Source of the DNA: Bradyrhizobium sp. CCGB01
GTDB lineage: Bacteria; Pseudomonadota; Alphaproteobacteria; Rhizobiales; Xanthobacteraceae
Assembly (NCBI RefSeq): GCF_024199795.1
Contig: NZ_JANADK010000001.1
Span: 5,456,001-5,520,000, forward strand
Direction of reading: 5' to 3'
Length of the DNA stretch: 64,000 bases
Shown: piece after piece, positions 1 through 7,872 of the stretch
Numbering within the stretch: position 1 is the first letter of the stretch
Layout of the letters: each line of letters opens with the position of its first letter
The notes under the pieces: generated by a model
The model's input: the letters and a program-made list of their open reading frames with translations, nothing else
What the model was told of the DNA's origin: nothing
Databases searched by the model: none
Program-made: the position numbers and the translations under genes

Positions 1-602
1 GGCCGCCAATTGACCATATGCTCGAACATCTCCACGGAGACGATACGGTCGAAATCTCCCTGCGGCACGAACGCGTTCATGTCGGCGGTGACGACTGCGA
101 GGTTGGGGATGTCAGCCGCAGCGGCCTGACGAAGGATGAACTCCTGCTGCGACGCCGAATTGGAAACCGAGATGATGCGCGAATTGGGGTAGCGCCGGGC
201 CATCCACAACGACAATGAACCCCAGCCGCAACCCAGTTCGAGAACTTGCTGCCCATCCGCCAGTCTTGCATGCTCGGCAGTCATTTCCAGCGCGCGTTCT
301 TCCGCCTGCGCCAGCGTATCGCGAGCGTCGCCGTAGTAGCAGCAGGAGTATTTGCGCTGCGGGCCGAGGATCATCTCGAAGAACCGCGCCGGGATCTCGT
401 AATGCTGGTTGTTGGCCTCAGTGGTGTTGATCGCGACCGGCAGCGCCGCAATCGCGCGCGAGAAGCTTGCATCCGAACCATTTGAAGACTGCGCCAGACT
501 GCGCCGGGTGCGTTCGACCAAATGGCTGATGACCGCCGCGCTGACGCTGTCGGGCCAAGGCAACGCTTCGCCAAGCCGGATGGCCGCCTCCGTCAATGTC
601 AC
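1..602 (-). CDS. Cyclopropane-fatty-acyl-phospholipid synthase family methyltransferase (3' end off window)
   Basis: SAM-dependent methyltransferase of the CFA synthase family, which acts on unsaturated acyl chains of membrane phospholipids. The reading frame runs from a GTG at 602 off the left edge, so only about 200 residues are visible. A SAM-binding motif ELGCGWGSLSLWM lies near residue 122, followed by a VSNSASQQEFI stretch and an SVEMFEHM segment typical of the family. The GTG begins one base after the stop of the DUF1295 gene, so it is the last visible gene of the rpoE-chrR operon. In Rhodobacter sphaeroides related methylases belong to the sigma-E singlet-oxygen regulon, and one (UfaM, from memory) methylates vaccenoyl chains; that role here is inference. 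The GTG start is uncertain. Confidence 0.85.
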   Translation of the reverse strand, partial: MTLTEAAIRLGEALPWPDSVSAAVISHLVERTRRSLAQSSNGSDASFSRAIAALPVAINTTEANNQHYEIPARFFEMILGPQRKYSCCYYGDARDTLAQAEERALEMTAEHARLADGQQVLELGCGWGSLSLWMARRYPNSRIISVSNSASQQEFILRQAAAADIPNLAVVTADMNAFVPQGDFDRIVSVEMFEHMVNWR

Positions 603-603
603 G

Positions 604-1410
604 CTAGCCTCCCGCGGACGTCTTCGGCGGACCGGGAAAGAAGACGTTCGTCTTCATCTGATATCTGCGAAACGCGTCGCCGCGATCAGCCAGCATGTGC
701 TCCTCCAGCGGCGGAACGCCGGAGACATGGACGAGCAGCCAATACATGCAGAGCGGCGCAAGGAGCGCGAACCAACCCCAGAGGTCGTGTCCTCCGAGGT
801 CGATGGCCAGGACGGGATAGGCGAGCCAGCCGAGCCACTCGAAGAAATAATTGGGATGACGCGACGCCCTCCACAGCCCGACGTCGCAGATCTTGCCCTT
901 GTTGGCCGGATCATGACGAAACCGCCGGAGCTGCTCGTCTGCGATCCCCTCACCAACAACAGCCACGCCAAAGATCAGGATTGCGGTCACGGTTTGCACT
1001 GGCGGTGCCGAACCGTTCGCCGCCAGCCACATCGAAAGGGCCAGCGGAATACTCACGATGGCCTGCTTCTGCAACAACCAGAACATCTGGCGTGTTGCAT
1101 CCTCTCCCCAGTCCCGGACCAACCTGGCATAGCGCGGATCATCAGTGATGCCGCGGGTGCGGCTCGCAATGTGCAGCCCCAGCCGAAGCGACCAGATCGC
1201 TGCCATCGCCGCAATGAGGGCACCTTGGAAATCCATCGGCCTTGTCGTCACCGCACCAGCGAGGCCGACGAAGCCAAGCCCGAATGTCCATATCGTATCG
1301 ACCCACCCCGAATTCCTCGAGGCGCGCCACACCAGCCAGGCGATGGCCATGATGACGGAGAGCGCCGCCGAAAGGCATGCGAGGCCGAGAATGAATGCCG
1401 AAACAGTCAT
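604..1410 (-). CDS. DUF1295 family membrane protein (steroid-reductase-like fold)
   Basis: A 268-residue integral membrane protein of the DUF1295 family, distantly related to steroid 5-alpha-reductase and isoprenylcysteine methyltransferases. The start at ATG 1410 sits just past the chrR stop (1415-1417). The N-terminus is hydrophobic, and the family hallmark is visible near the C-terminus as GLWRASRHPNYFFEWLGW, followed by more membrane segments. The family is thought to reduce or modify lipid-like substrates with NADPH, but no substrate is established. It lies between the anti-sigma factor and the CFA-like methylase, so a role in lipid modification under RpoE control is a reasonable inference. 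Confidence 0.85.
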   Translation of the reverse strand: MTVSAFILGLACLSAALSVIMAIAWLVWRASRNSGWVDTIWTFGLGFVGLAGAVTTRPMDFQGALIAAMAAIWSLRLGLHIASRTRGITDDPRYARLVRDWGEDATRQMFWLLQKQAIVSIPLALSMWLAANGSAPPVQTVTAILIFGVAVVGEGIADEQLRRFRHDPANKGKICDVGLWRASRHPNYFFEWLGWLAYPVLAIDLGGHDLWGWFALLAPLCMYWLLVHVSGVPPLEEHMLADRGDAFRRYQMKTNVFFPGPPKTSAGG

Positions 1411-1414
1411 TGCG

Positions 1415-2047
1415 TCACAACCGAACGAAAGGCTGCAGCAGCTTTCCGAGCCAGCCGCGCAGCTCGAGATTGCCCTGCATGGCCACCAGGCAGATGCAAA
1501 CATCTCCTTCTTCGACAGACGGCGTGTGATCGACGGTGCTGTCGGCCTCGTCGAAATCGCCGGGGCCATAGCGTCCGAGATCGTGGCGGAACGCGCCCTG
1601 GAGCACGCAGGTCCACTCGACCCCGGAATGGCCGTGGTGGGGCAGTGAGGATCCTGGCGCAGCTTTCAACATGAAGACGCGCGTGCCCTCGCTCTCGGGA
1701 ACCTCGACCTTTCTCCAGTGGACACCTGGGCCGATCCATCGCCAGCGCCCGACCTCGTAAGGAGCAAGCACGTCCGGACAATCCGGTGCCGCGTCGCGGA
1801 GGACCGGCGCCGGCGGTGTGGCCTCGTCCAGCCGCGCAAGAGCCTCGTCCAGCGCGCCGACGCGCGAGGGCGCCGGCGCCGCTCGCTCGACCAACGAGCC
1901 ACCGAACTGCTCGAACGCTGCGACTGTCGCCCGGCAACGGGGGCACAGGGCGACATGGGCGGCCACCACGACGCTGCGCGGCTCGTCAAGGGTGCCCGCC
2001 GCGAAGGCAGCCAGCGTCTCCTCTCCGGGGTGATGCGTAATCGTCAT
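1415..2047 (-). CDS. chrR: ChrR-type zinc anti-sigma factor with cupin domain
   Basis: Anti-sigma factor of the ChrR family, 210 residues. The N-terminal zinc-binding anti-sigma domain shows the H-x3-C-x2-C signature (HVALCPRC, near residue 31) plus upstream histidines at residues 5-6. The C-terminal half is a cupin with PGSSLPHHGHSGVEWTCVLQG-like metal-site motif 1 and GPGDFDEADSTVDHTP as motif 2. In R. sphaeroides the N-domain holds RpoE inactive and the cupin domain is needed for the singlet-oxygen response. The start overlaps the rpoE stop as ATGA (2044-2047), so the pair is translationally coupled. Identification is firm; the signal sensed here is inferred from the family. Confidence 0.93.
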   Translation of the reverse strand: MTITHHPGEETLAAFAAGTLDEPRSVVVAAHVALCPRCRATVAAFEQFGGSLVERAAPAPSRVGALDEALARLDEATPPAPVLRDAAPDCPDVLAPYEVGRWRWIGPGVHWRKVEVPESEGTRVFMLKAAPGSSLPHHGHSGVEWTCVLQGAFRHDLGRYGPGDFDEADSTVDHTPSVEEGDVCICLVAMQGNLELRGWLGKLLQPFVRL

Positions 2048-2613
2048 GAGTTCTCACCTAGGAAGTCGCGCAAGCGCGCCATGGCCAGCCGCAGCCGGGA
2101 TTTCACCGTGCCAAGAGGAATGCCGAGCTTGCTGGCGATATCGCCATGAGCGATGCCTTCAAAAAAGGACAGCTCCACCACCCGGACCTGCTCTTCCGGC
2201 AGGCCCTCCAGCGCCGCCCGCACCCGGCTTTCGCGTTCGACGGTCTCAAGCGGCATGTCGGGCGGATCAGCCTCGGCCGGGAGCATCAGCTCGTACACCT
2301 GATGCAGCCGCGCGCGTTGATCCTTCCGAAACCGGTCGATGCGAAGGTTTCGGGCGATGGTGAAGATCCAGGCGGACACGGTCGCCCGGCCCGGGTCGTA
2401 GCTGTCGGCCTTCCGCCAGACAGCGATCAGCGTCTCCTGCGCCAGATCCTCGGCGATCTCGTCCGCCGCCCCGCCCCTCATCAGCATAGACTTGATACGG
2501 GGCGCGTAGAAGCTGAACAGGTCCTTGAATGCCTCGCGGTCACGGCGCGTCGCAATTGCGCGAACGAGGTTGGCGGCTTTTTGCGGCGTAATGGACTCAG
2601 CCTCGTGACGCAT
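2044..2613 (-). CDS. rpoE: ECF RNA polymerase sigma factor, RpoE/ECF11-like
   Basis: Extracytoplasmic-function sigma factor of 189 residues, partner of ChrR. Region 2 is recognisable by FSFYAPRIKSMLMRGGA and the DLAQETLIAVW segment, with TVSAWIFTIARNLRIDRFRK completing region 2.4. Region 4 is seen in LPEEQVRVVELSFFEG and GIPLGTVKSRLRLAMARL, the DNA-binding helix-turn-helix. The frame is open further upstream to about 3099, but that part is antisense to the divergent oxidoreductase; ATG 2613 starts the conserved domain. A TGATCC-type promoter faces it at 2718-2747, so it is probably autoregulated. Expected to drive this divergent cluster. Confidence 0.93.
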   Translation of the reverse strand: MRHEAESITPQKAANLVRAIATRRDREAFKDLFSFYAPRIKSMLMRGGAADEIAEDLAQETLIAVWRKADSYDPGRATVSAWIFTIARNLRIDRFRKDQRARLHQVYELMLPAEADPPDMPLETVERESRVRAALEGLPEEQVRVVELSFFEGIAHGDIASKLGIPLGTVKSRLRLAMARLRDFLGENS

Positions 2614-2717
2614 GATGACTTCCGGCCGACTGTCCCATCGTCGCCGTCTCTCTCCTGGTCCCGGCCGACACCTGCCGTACCCTAGCCTAGCTGCTGTACC
2701 GGTGATTTGCATACACA

Positions 2718-2747
2718 ACGATACGCTCCCGCCTCGGCTTTGGATCA
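2718..2747 (-). promoter_or_regulatory. Predicted RpoE-dependent promoter for rpoE-chrR
   Basis: On the minus strand a -35 element TGATCC (2747-2742) is followed after exactly 18 nt by TATCGT (2723-2718). The first bases after the -35 are AAA, as in the divergent promoter at 2762-2790. It lies about 105 nt upstream of the rpoE ATG. TGATCC is the -35 hexamer reported for R. sphaeroides sigma-E promoters. Confidence 0.72.
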
Positions 2748-2761
2748 CCGCGCCCCGGACG

Positions 2762-2790
2762 TGATCCAAATCCATTTCTCGTCCGTATCT
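2762..2790 (+). promoter_or_regulatory. Predicted RpoE-dependent promoter for FAD oxidoreductase/DUF1365
   Basis: TGATCC (2762-2767) is followed by an 18-nt spacer and TATCT (2786-2790), about 48 nt before the ATG at 2839. The shared ten bases GTGATCCAAA and equal spacer length match the oppositely oriented copy at 2718-2747. Confidence 0.75.
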
Positions 2791-2838
2791 GCCCTGGAAC
2801 GCAAAGTGGATCGACCATAGCCACGAGGACGGGGACGG

Positions 2839-4182
2839 ATGCAGGGCGAGAACGGGCCACGGAAGCGGATTGCCGTCATTGGAACCGGTATCTCCGGGAT
2901 GTCTGCGGCATGGCTCCTGAGCCAGCGACACGACGTAACGGTCTATGAACGCCACCGGCGGCTCGGCGGCCATTCCAATACCGTCGAGGTCAGGACCCCC
3001 GATGGGGTCGTTCCGGTCGACACCGGGTTCATCGTCTACAACGAGAAAACCTATCCCAATCTCACCGCGCTGTTCGCCCGTCTCGGTATCCCGACGCACG
3101 CCTCCGACATGTCGTTCGCGGTTTCCCTCGAAGAAGGCGAGCTGGAATATTCAGGGAGCAGCCTGAACGGGTTGTTTGCCCAGCGCAGCAATGTTTTCCG
3201 CCCACGCTTCTGGTCGATGCTCGGCGATCTCTGGCGTTTCTATCGCGAAGCGCCGCGGGACCTGTCGTCCCTCGACGATCTCTCCTCCCTCGAGCAATAT
3301 CTCGACGCCGGCTATTACGGCGAGGTCTTTCGCAGTGACCATCTGCTGCCGATGGCCGCAGCGATCTGGTCGGCCTCGCCCAGCCTGATGCTGCAATATC
3401 CGGCAGCCTCGTTCATTCGCTTTCACGACAATCACGGGCTGCTGCGCCTGCGCAACCGACCGCAATGGCGGACGGTCATCGGCGGCAGCCGGACTTACGT
3501 CAAAGCACTGACTCATCGTTTCAGGGACACCGTCCGTGTTGCCTGCGGTGTCACGGCCATCCGGCGCGTGCAGGATGGCGTCGAGGTCAGGGATTGCGGC
3601 GGCCATTCGGACCATTTCGACGACGTGGTGATCGCGGCGCATGCCGACCAGGCGCTTGCGTTGCTGGAAGCCCCCACCGCACACGAGCGAAGTCTGCTTG
3701 GGGCATTCCGCTACAGCCAAAACCGCGCCGTTCTCCACAGCGACCCCATGCTGATGCCGCAGCGCAAGGCGGCATGGGCGAGCTGGAACTACATCGGAGG
3801 CAGAGGCGCCGCTGAAAACCCGACCGTGAGCTACTGGATGAATGCCCTTCAGCACCTCCCGACGACGCAGAATTTGTTCGTGACGCTCAATCCCTCGGCC
3901 GAGCCAAAACAGGTCCTGCACGAGGAATATTACGACCACCCGATCTTCGACGCCGCGGCCATGAGCGCACAGCGCCGCTTGTGGTCGCTGCAAGGCCAGG
4001 ATCGCACGTGGTTCTGCGGCTCGTATTTCGGAGCCGGCTTTCATGAAGACGGCCTGCAGTCGGGGCTCGCCGTCGCCGAGACGCTCGGAGGTCTCAGGCG
4101 GCCATGGCAGGTGGAAAACGAGTCCGGCCGCATCTACATCGACGATACGATCCGTCATCAGACCGGACGACTTGCCGCATGA
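2839..4182 (+). CDS. NAD(P)/FAD-dependent amine-oxidase-like oxidoreductase
   Basis: A 447-residue flavoprotein of the amine oxidase/protoporphyrinogen oxidase superfamily. The N-terminal Rossmann dinucleotide motif is visible as IAVIGTGISGMSAAWLL (about residues 11-27), followed by VYERHRRLGGHSNTV, the usual flavin-contact segment. The C-terminus has WFCGSYFGAGFHEDGLQSGL, the FAD-closing motif. Family members next to CFA-like methylases and DUF1365 occur in sigma-E regulons, where one has been linked to fatty-acid desaturation or oxidation in furan fatty acid synthesis (from memory). The stop overlaps the DUF1365 start as ATGA. The substrate here is unknown; a membrane acyl chain is the best guess from context. 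Confidence 0.88.
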   Translation: MQGENGPRKRIAVIGTGISGMSAAWLLSQRHDVTVYERHRRLGGHSNTVEVRTPDGVVPVDTGFIVYNEKTYPNLTALFARLGIPTHASDMSFAVSLEEGELEYSGSSLNGLFAQRSNVFRPRFWSMLGDLWRFYREAPRDLSSLDDLSSLEQYLDAGYYGEVFRSDHLLPMAAAIWSASPSLMLQYPAASFIRFHDNHGLLRLRNRPQWRTVIGGSRTYVKALTHRFRDTVRVACGVTAIRRVQDGVEVRDCGGHSDHFDDVVIAAHADQALALLEAPTAHERSLLGAFRYSQNRAVLHSDPMLMPQRKAAWASWNYIGGRGAAENPTVSYWMNALQHLPTTQNLFVTLNPSAEPKQVLHEEYYDHPIFDAAAMSAQRRLWSLQGQDRTWFCGSYFGAGFHEDGLQSGLAVAETLGGLRRPWQVENESGRIYIDDTIRHQTGRLAA

Positions 4183-4967
4183 CGCTCTCTTCGTGTCTCT
4201 ACACTGGCCGGGTGGTTCACCGCCGCTTCGCGCCCCGGACGCATCAACTGCGCTACCGGGTATTCTGGATGTTACTCGATCTGAACGACGTCGACGACCT
4301 CTCGAAACGCTTCAAGTTCTTTTCACGCAACCGATTCAACCTCGCCAGCTTTTTCGACGCTGACCATGGCGACGGCAGCGGCGTTCCGCTTCTGACTCAG
4401 GCTCAGACTCTGCTGCGGCGAGCCGGATGCCAAACAGATCAGATCGCGATCAAGCTGCTCTGCATGCCACGCATCCTCGGCTACGGCTTCAATCCATTGA
4501 GCGTCTATTTTTGCTTGAGGATCGACGGCTCGCTGGAAGCCATCATCTATGAGGTTCACAACACCTTCGGCGAGCGACACAGCTATGTGATGCCGGTCCA
4601 TGGTGCTGCGACGGAGTTCATCGAGCAACATTGCCCCAAGGAGTTTTACGTCTCGCCGTTTCTCGGCATGGACATGTCATATGGATTTCGCGTCCGGCCC
4701 CCGGGCCTACAGGTCGGGGTTTCCATTCACGGCAAACAGAACGACAGAACCGTCATCGCGGCATCGCTGTCGGGAACGCGTCACGAATTAACCGATAGAG
4801 CCTTGCTCAAGGCCTTTGCGGGCCATCCGTTGCTGACGTTGAAAGTCATCGCGGGCATCCATTGGCACGCGTTGCGGATGGTGTTGAAGGGTTTCCGCAT
4901 TTGCCCGCGCGAGCGGACGACGCAGGACGCGGTGAAGGCCGCCAACGGCCAGGGAATGCAGCCTTGA
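4179..4967 (+). CDS. DUF1365 family protein
   Basis: A 262-residue DUF1365 protein, typically found beside the FAD oxidoreductase and CFA-like methylase. The start at ATG 4179 overlaps the upstream stop (ATGA). It begins LYTGRVVHRRFAPRTHQLRY, the conserved N-terminal family motif, followed by VFWMLLDLNDVDDLS and, mid-protein, LGYGFNPLSVYFC and a YEVHNTFGERHSY segment. No catalytic mechanism has been established for the family. It is co-transcribed with the oxidoreductase from the predicted RpoE promoter at 2762-2790, so it probably acts in the same lipid-modifying or redox pathway. Confidence 0.88.
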   Translation: MTLSSCLYTGRVVHRRFAPRTHQLRYRVFWMLLDLNDVDDLSKRFKFFSRNRFNLASFFDADHGDGSGVPLLTQAQTLLRRAGCQTDQIAIKLLCMPRILGYGFNPLSVYFCLRIDGSLEAIIYEVHNTFGERHSYVMPVHGAATEFIEQHCPKEFYVSPFLGMDMSYGFRVRPPGLQVGVSIHGKQNDRTVIAASLSGTRHELTDRALLKAFAGHPLLTLKVIAGIHWHALRMVLKGFRICPRERTTQDAVKAANGQGMQP

Positions 4968-5013
4968 GGACGGGTTCTTCGCTGCAGTCCCTTGAGGTCG
5001 CAGCGTAGGGAGA

Positions 5014-5031
5014 GCCTGCTGAAAGGCAGGC
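5014..5031. terminator. Weak hairpin between convergent genes
   Basis: GCCTGC and GCAGGC form a 6-bp stem around a TGAAAG loop, between the stops of DUF1365 (4967, plus) and the MmyB regulator (5056, minus). There is no T-run on either side, so termination by this hairpin is only a possibility. Confidence 0.3.
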
Positions 5032-5055
5032 GATCACTCTGTGAGCTTGGTCACC

Positions 5056-5829
5056 CTACACCGGCGTATAAATCACCAGCTTCAGCGCGGGGTCGTCATT
5101 AGCCTGGAAGCTCGTGTGCTCGAAATGCAGCACGCCGAGGGTCGGATGCGACATGGTCTTCAGGCCTGACCAAGTGCCCCGGATCTCGTGGGCCTCCCAC
5201 CATTTGACGAATTCCGGACTGCCCTGCCGCAGCCGCGCCAGCAACTCCGCGAAGGCGGGGTCGCCGGCCCAGACGTCGTGGGTGGCACGGAACATCGCGA
5301 CCATGCGCTTGGCGACGTCCGCCCAGCCCGCGCCATAGGCCTTTCGCGTCTGCTTGTTGGTCATCATCAGCAGCATCGTGTTGCGATCCGCCTCCGGCAG
5401 CCGCCCGAACGCAAAAACCTGCTCGGCGGCTTCGTTCCAGGCCAGCACGTCCCAGCGCCGCCCCGTGATGTAGGCCGGATGCGGCAGGCTCTCGATCAGC
5501 CGCAGGATCGGCGGCGGCACGATCTCGCGCGTGAACGTGCGCTTGTCGCCGTCGCGCGCCAGCGCCTTGAGATGCGCGTGCTCGGTCTTGCTGAGCCGCA
5601 GCGCGCGGGCCAGCGCATCGACGGTGGTGACCGACGGGCTGACGGTGCGGCCCTGCTCGAGGCGGATGTACCAGTCGACGCCGATGCCGGCGAGCTGCGC
5701 GACCTCCTCGCGGCGGAGCCCTGCGGTGCGGCGCCGGCTGCCTGCGGGAAGCCCGACCGTCTTCGGCGTCAGCTTTTCGCGGCGGGAACGGAGGAAGTCG
5801 CCGAATTCGACGCGGCGTGGGTCGGCCAT
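5056..5829 (-). CDS. Helix-turn-helix regulator with MmyB-like ligand-binding domain
   Basis: A 257-residue XRE-type regulator. The N-terminal HTH runs over about residues 10-80, with the signature RTAGLRREEVAQLAGIGVDW and YIRLEQGRTVSPS. The remaining two-thirds is an MmyB-like (PAS-related) ligand domain with WDVLAWNEAAEQVFAF and a C-terminal GVLHFEHTSFQ. In related actinobacterial structures this domain binds fatty-acid-like ligands. It is divergent from the MDR oxidoreductase at 5951, with a 121-bp gap that should hold both promoters; regulators of this family usually control such a neighbouring reductase. Confidence 0.9.
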   Translation of the reverse strand: MADPRRVEFGDFLRSRREKLTPKTVGLPAGSRRRTAGLRREEVAQLAGIGVDWYIRLEQGRTVSPSVTTVDALARALRLSKTEHAHLKALARDGDKRTFTREIVPPPILRLIESLPHPAYITGRRWDVLAWNEAAEQVFAFGRLPEADRNTMLLMMTNKQTRKAYGAGWADVAKRMVAMFRATHDVWAGDPAFAELLARLRQGSPEFVKWWEAHEIRGTWSGLKTMSHPTLGVLHFEHTSFQANDDPALKLVIYTPV

Positions 5830-5950
5830 GATCTCGCTCCCGCATGGAGGGCTTCCGGAATACTAGGATAATACCAGGCCTTCCTGGCCCTTCCAAGGCG
5901 GCGCATATGCCCTTCACCCGACTTTGAGGTGCAAGAAGAAAGACGAAGCC

Positions 5951-7030
5951 ATGAAAGCTGCCGTACTCAAATCCTTTGGATCGCCGCTTGTGATCGAGAA
6001 TGCCCCGGACCCGGTGCTCGGCACCGGCGAGGTCGTCGTCGACGTCGTCGCCACGCGCGTCCTCTCCTACATGAACGAGGTCTTCAGCGGGATGCGCAAC
6101 TATGCGCTCGACCTGCCGATCATCCCGGGCCCGGGCGGCATCGGCCGGGTGCGCGCCATCGGTCCGGACGCAACCAGGCTCGCGGTCGGGGACTGGGTGT
6201 TCTGCGATCCGACGGTGCGGTCGCGCGACGATGCCGTTGCGCCCGACATCGCCCTGCAAGGACTGACCGCCGCCGGTCCTGGCGGCATGCGCCTGCAAAA
6301 GCATTTTCGCGGCGGCTCGTTCGCCGAGCAGATGCGGGTGCCGACGGAGAACGTCAAGCGCCTCGGTGCGATCACGTCCGAGGAAGCCACGCAATGGTGC
6401 GCGCTGGGGACGCTGCTGGTGCCCTATGGCGGCTTCCTCGCCGCCAACCTGCAACCGGGTGAGACCGTGCTGGTGAGCGGAGCCACCGGCAATTTTGGCA
6501 GCGCAGCCGTGTCAGTGGCGCTCGCGATGGGCGCGGCCTGCGTGGTCGCGCCCGGCCGCAACGAGAAAATCCTGGCCGACCTCGTCCGCCGCTTCGGCAA
6601 TCGGGTAAAGCCCGTAAAACTCACCGGCAACGAGAGCGACGACTGCGAACGCATGAAGCGCGCTGCACCGGGGCCGATCGACTGCGTGTTCGACATCATG
6701 CCGCCCTCGGTGAGCACGAACGTGGTGCGCGCGGCGATCATGACGGTGCGCGCCTACGGCCGCGTGGTGCTGATGGGCGGCGTCGGCATGGCAGGCGGCG
6801 CGGACCTCGAATTGCCCTACCCCTGGATCATGCGCAACTGCATCAGCATCCACGGCGTCTGGATGTATCCGCCGGATGCGGCCAGCCGCCTGATCGCCCT
6901 GGTGCGATCCGGGCTGTTGCGGCTCGACGAGTACGAGACGACGGCCTTCGACCTCGATCACGCCAACGCGGCGGTGGACCACGCCGCGGCCAATGGCGGA
7001 CCGTTCAAATTGACGGTGATCAGGCCGTAA
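5951..7030 (+). CDS. MDR-family alcohol dehydrogenase/quinone-oxidoreductase-like protein lacking zinc ligands
   Basis: A 359-residue medium-chain dehydrogenase/reductase. It has the N-terminal GroES-like domain (MKAAVLKSFGSPL) and a Rossmann domain with the nucleotide motif VSGATGNFGSAAVSVALAMG near residue 176. The catalytic zinc signature GHE is replaced by PGPGGIGRV, and the usual first cysteine position reads TRVLSYMN, so it is probably a zinc-independent NAD(P)H reductase. The start at ATG 5951 matches the family N-terminus better than the in-frame upstream start. It is divergent from the MmyB-type regulator at 5056-5829 and probably controlled by it. The substrate is unknown. Confidence 0.87.
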   Translation: MKAAVLKSFGSPLVIENAPDPVLGTGEVVVDVVATRVLSYMNEVFSGMRNYALDLPIIPGPGGIGRVRAIGPDATRLAVGDWVFCDPTVRSRDDAVAPDIALQGLTAAGPGGMRLQKHFRGGSFAEQMRVPTENVKRLGAITSEEATQWCALGTLLVPYGGFLAANLQPGETVLVSGATGNFGSAAVSVALAMGAACVVAPGRNEKILADLVRRFGNRVKPVKLTGNESDDCERMKRAAPGPIDCVFDIMPPSVSTNVVRAAIMTVRAYGRVVLMGGVGMAGGADLELPYPWIMRNCISIHGVWMYPPDAASRLIALVRSGLLRLDEYETTAFDLDHANAAVDHAAANGGPFKLTVIRP

Positions 7031-7039
7031 TCGGCCAGC

Positions 7040-7071
7040 CCGCCGCGGCGATGCGCCGTCGCGGCGGCTTT
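7040..7071 (+). terminator. Candidate rho-independent terminator after the MDR gene
   Basis: CCGCCGCG (7040-7047) pairs with CGCGGCGG (7060-7067), followed by CTTT. The stem is strong but the T-run is short. It lies 9 bases after the stop of the MDR gene. Confidence 0.5.
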
Positions 7072-7127
7072 GCCCCGGATATCAAAGCGCTGGGAGACGT
7101 CACCCCGATCGCAGCCGGCCAGCGCCG

Positions 7128-7153
7128 TCTACTGTGCATGGGGTTGTTTTCGC
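7128..7153 (-). repeat. 26-nt intergenic repeat, copy 1
   Basis: Read on the minus strand this is GCGAAAACAACCCCATGCAC followed by AGTAGA. It starts 7 nt past the lolD stop codon. An exact 26-base copy occurs at 23005-23030 on the plus strand, also directly after a stop codon. Confidence 0.8.
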
Positions 7154-7160
7154 AGTTTTG

Positions 7161-7865
7161 TTATTCGAGCTCGACGACCTGGCCGTTCGACAGCGACACG
7201 CGCCGGTCCATGCGGCCGGCGAGCTCCATGTTGTGGGTCGCGATCAGCATGGAGACCTTGGTCGCCTTGACCAGCTGCATCAGGGCCTGGAACACGTGAT
7301 CGGCGGTGTGCGGATCGAGGTTGCCGGTCGGCTCGTCCGCGAACAGCACGCGCGGCGCGTTGGCCACGGCCCGGGCGATGGCGACGCGCTGCTGCTCGCC
7401 GCCCGACAGCTCGGCCGGGCGATGGGTGATGCGGTCGCCGAGGCCGAGATAGCCGAGGATCTCCTTGGCGCGCTTGACGCTCTCGGATTTCTTCAGGCCG
7501 CGGATCATCTGCGGCATCATGACGTTCTCGAGCGCAGTGAACTCCGGCAGCAGCCGGTGCGACTGGTAGACGAAGCCGATATCGGTGCGGCGGAGCTGGG
7601 TGCGCTCGATATCCGGCAGCTGCGAGGTGGGCGCGCCATTGACGTAGACCTCGCCGGAATCGGGCGCTTCCAGAAGCCCCGCGATGTGTAGCAGCGTCGA
7701 CTTGCCCGAGCCCGACGGCGCCACCAGCGCGACCGACTGGCCCGCCCACAGCGCGAGCTTGGCGTTATCGAGGATCGTCAGCGGCACCTCGCCCTGCAAG
7801 TACTGCCGCTTTATCTCGTGGAGATAAATGACCGGTACATCTTCCGCCCCCTGCTGCTGCTCCAT
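7161..7865 (-). CDS. lolD: Lipoprotein-releasing ABC transporter ATPase LolD
   Basis: ATPase of the Lol system, 234 residues, which powers release of outer-membrane lipoproteins from the inner membrane. It shows the Walker A sequence [17 protein letters not shown] (about residue 46), the signature [14 protein letters not shown], and Walker [13 protein letters not shown]. The start at ATG 7865 lies 7 nt downstream of the lolC stop. The frame is open upstream but the family N-terminus begins here. It is the last gene of the proS-lolC-lolD series. Confidence 0.95.
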   Translation of the reverse strand: MEQQQGAEDVPVIYLHEIKRQYLQGEVPLTILDNAKLALWAGQSVALVAPSGSGKSTLLHIAGLLEAPDSGEVYVNGAPTSQLPDIERTQLRRTDIGFVYQSHRLLPEFTALENVMMPQMIRGLKKSESVKRAKEILGYLGLGDRITHRPAELSGGEQQRVAIARAVANAPRVLFADEPTGNLDPHTADHVFQALMQLVKATKVSMLIATHNMELAGRMDRRVSLSNGQVVELE

Positions 7866-7872
7866 CAGCCCC

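Noticed and set aside
2614..3099. N-terminal extension of the sigma factor
   Set aside because: The extra residues are antisense to the oxidoreductase and cross the predicted promoters; the conserved region begins at ATG 2613.
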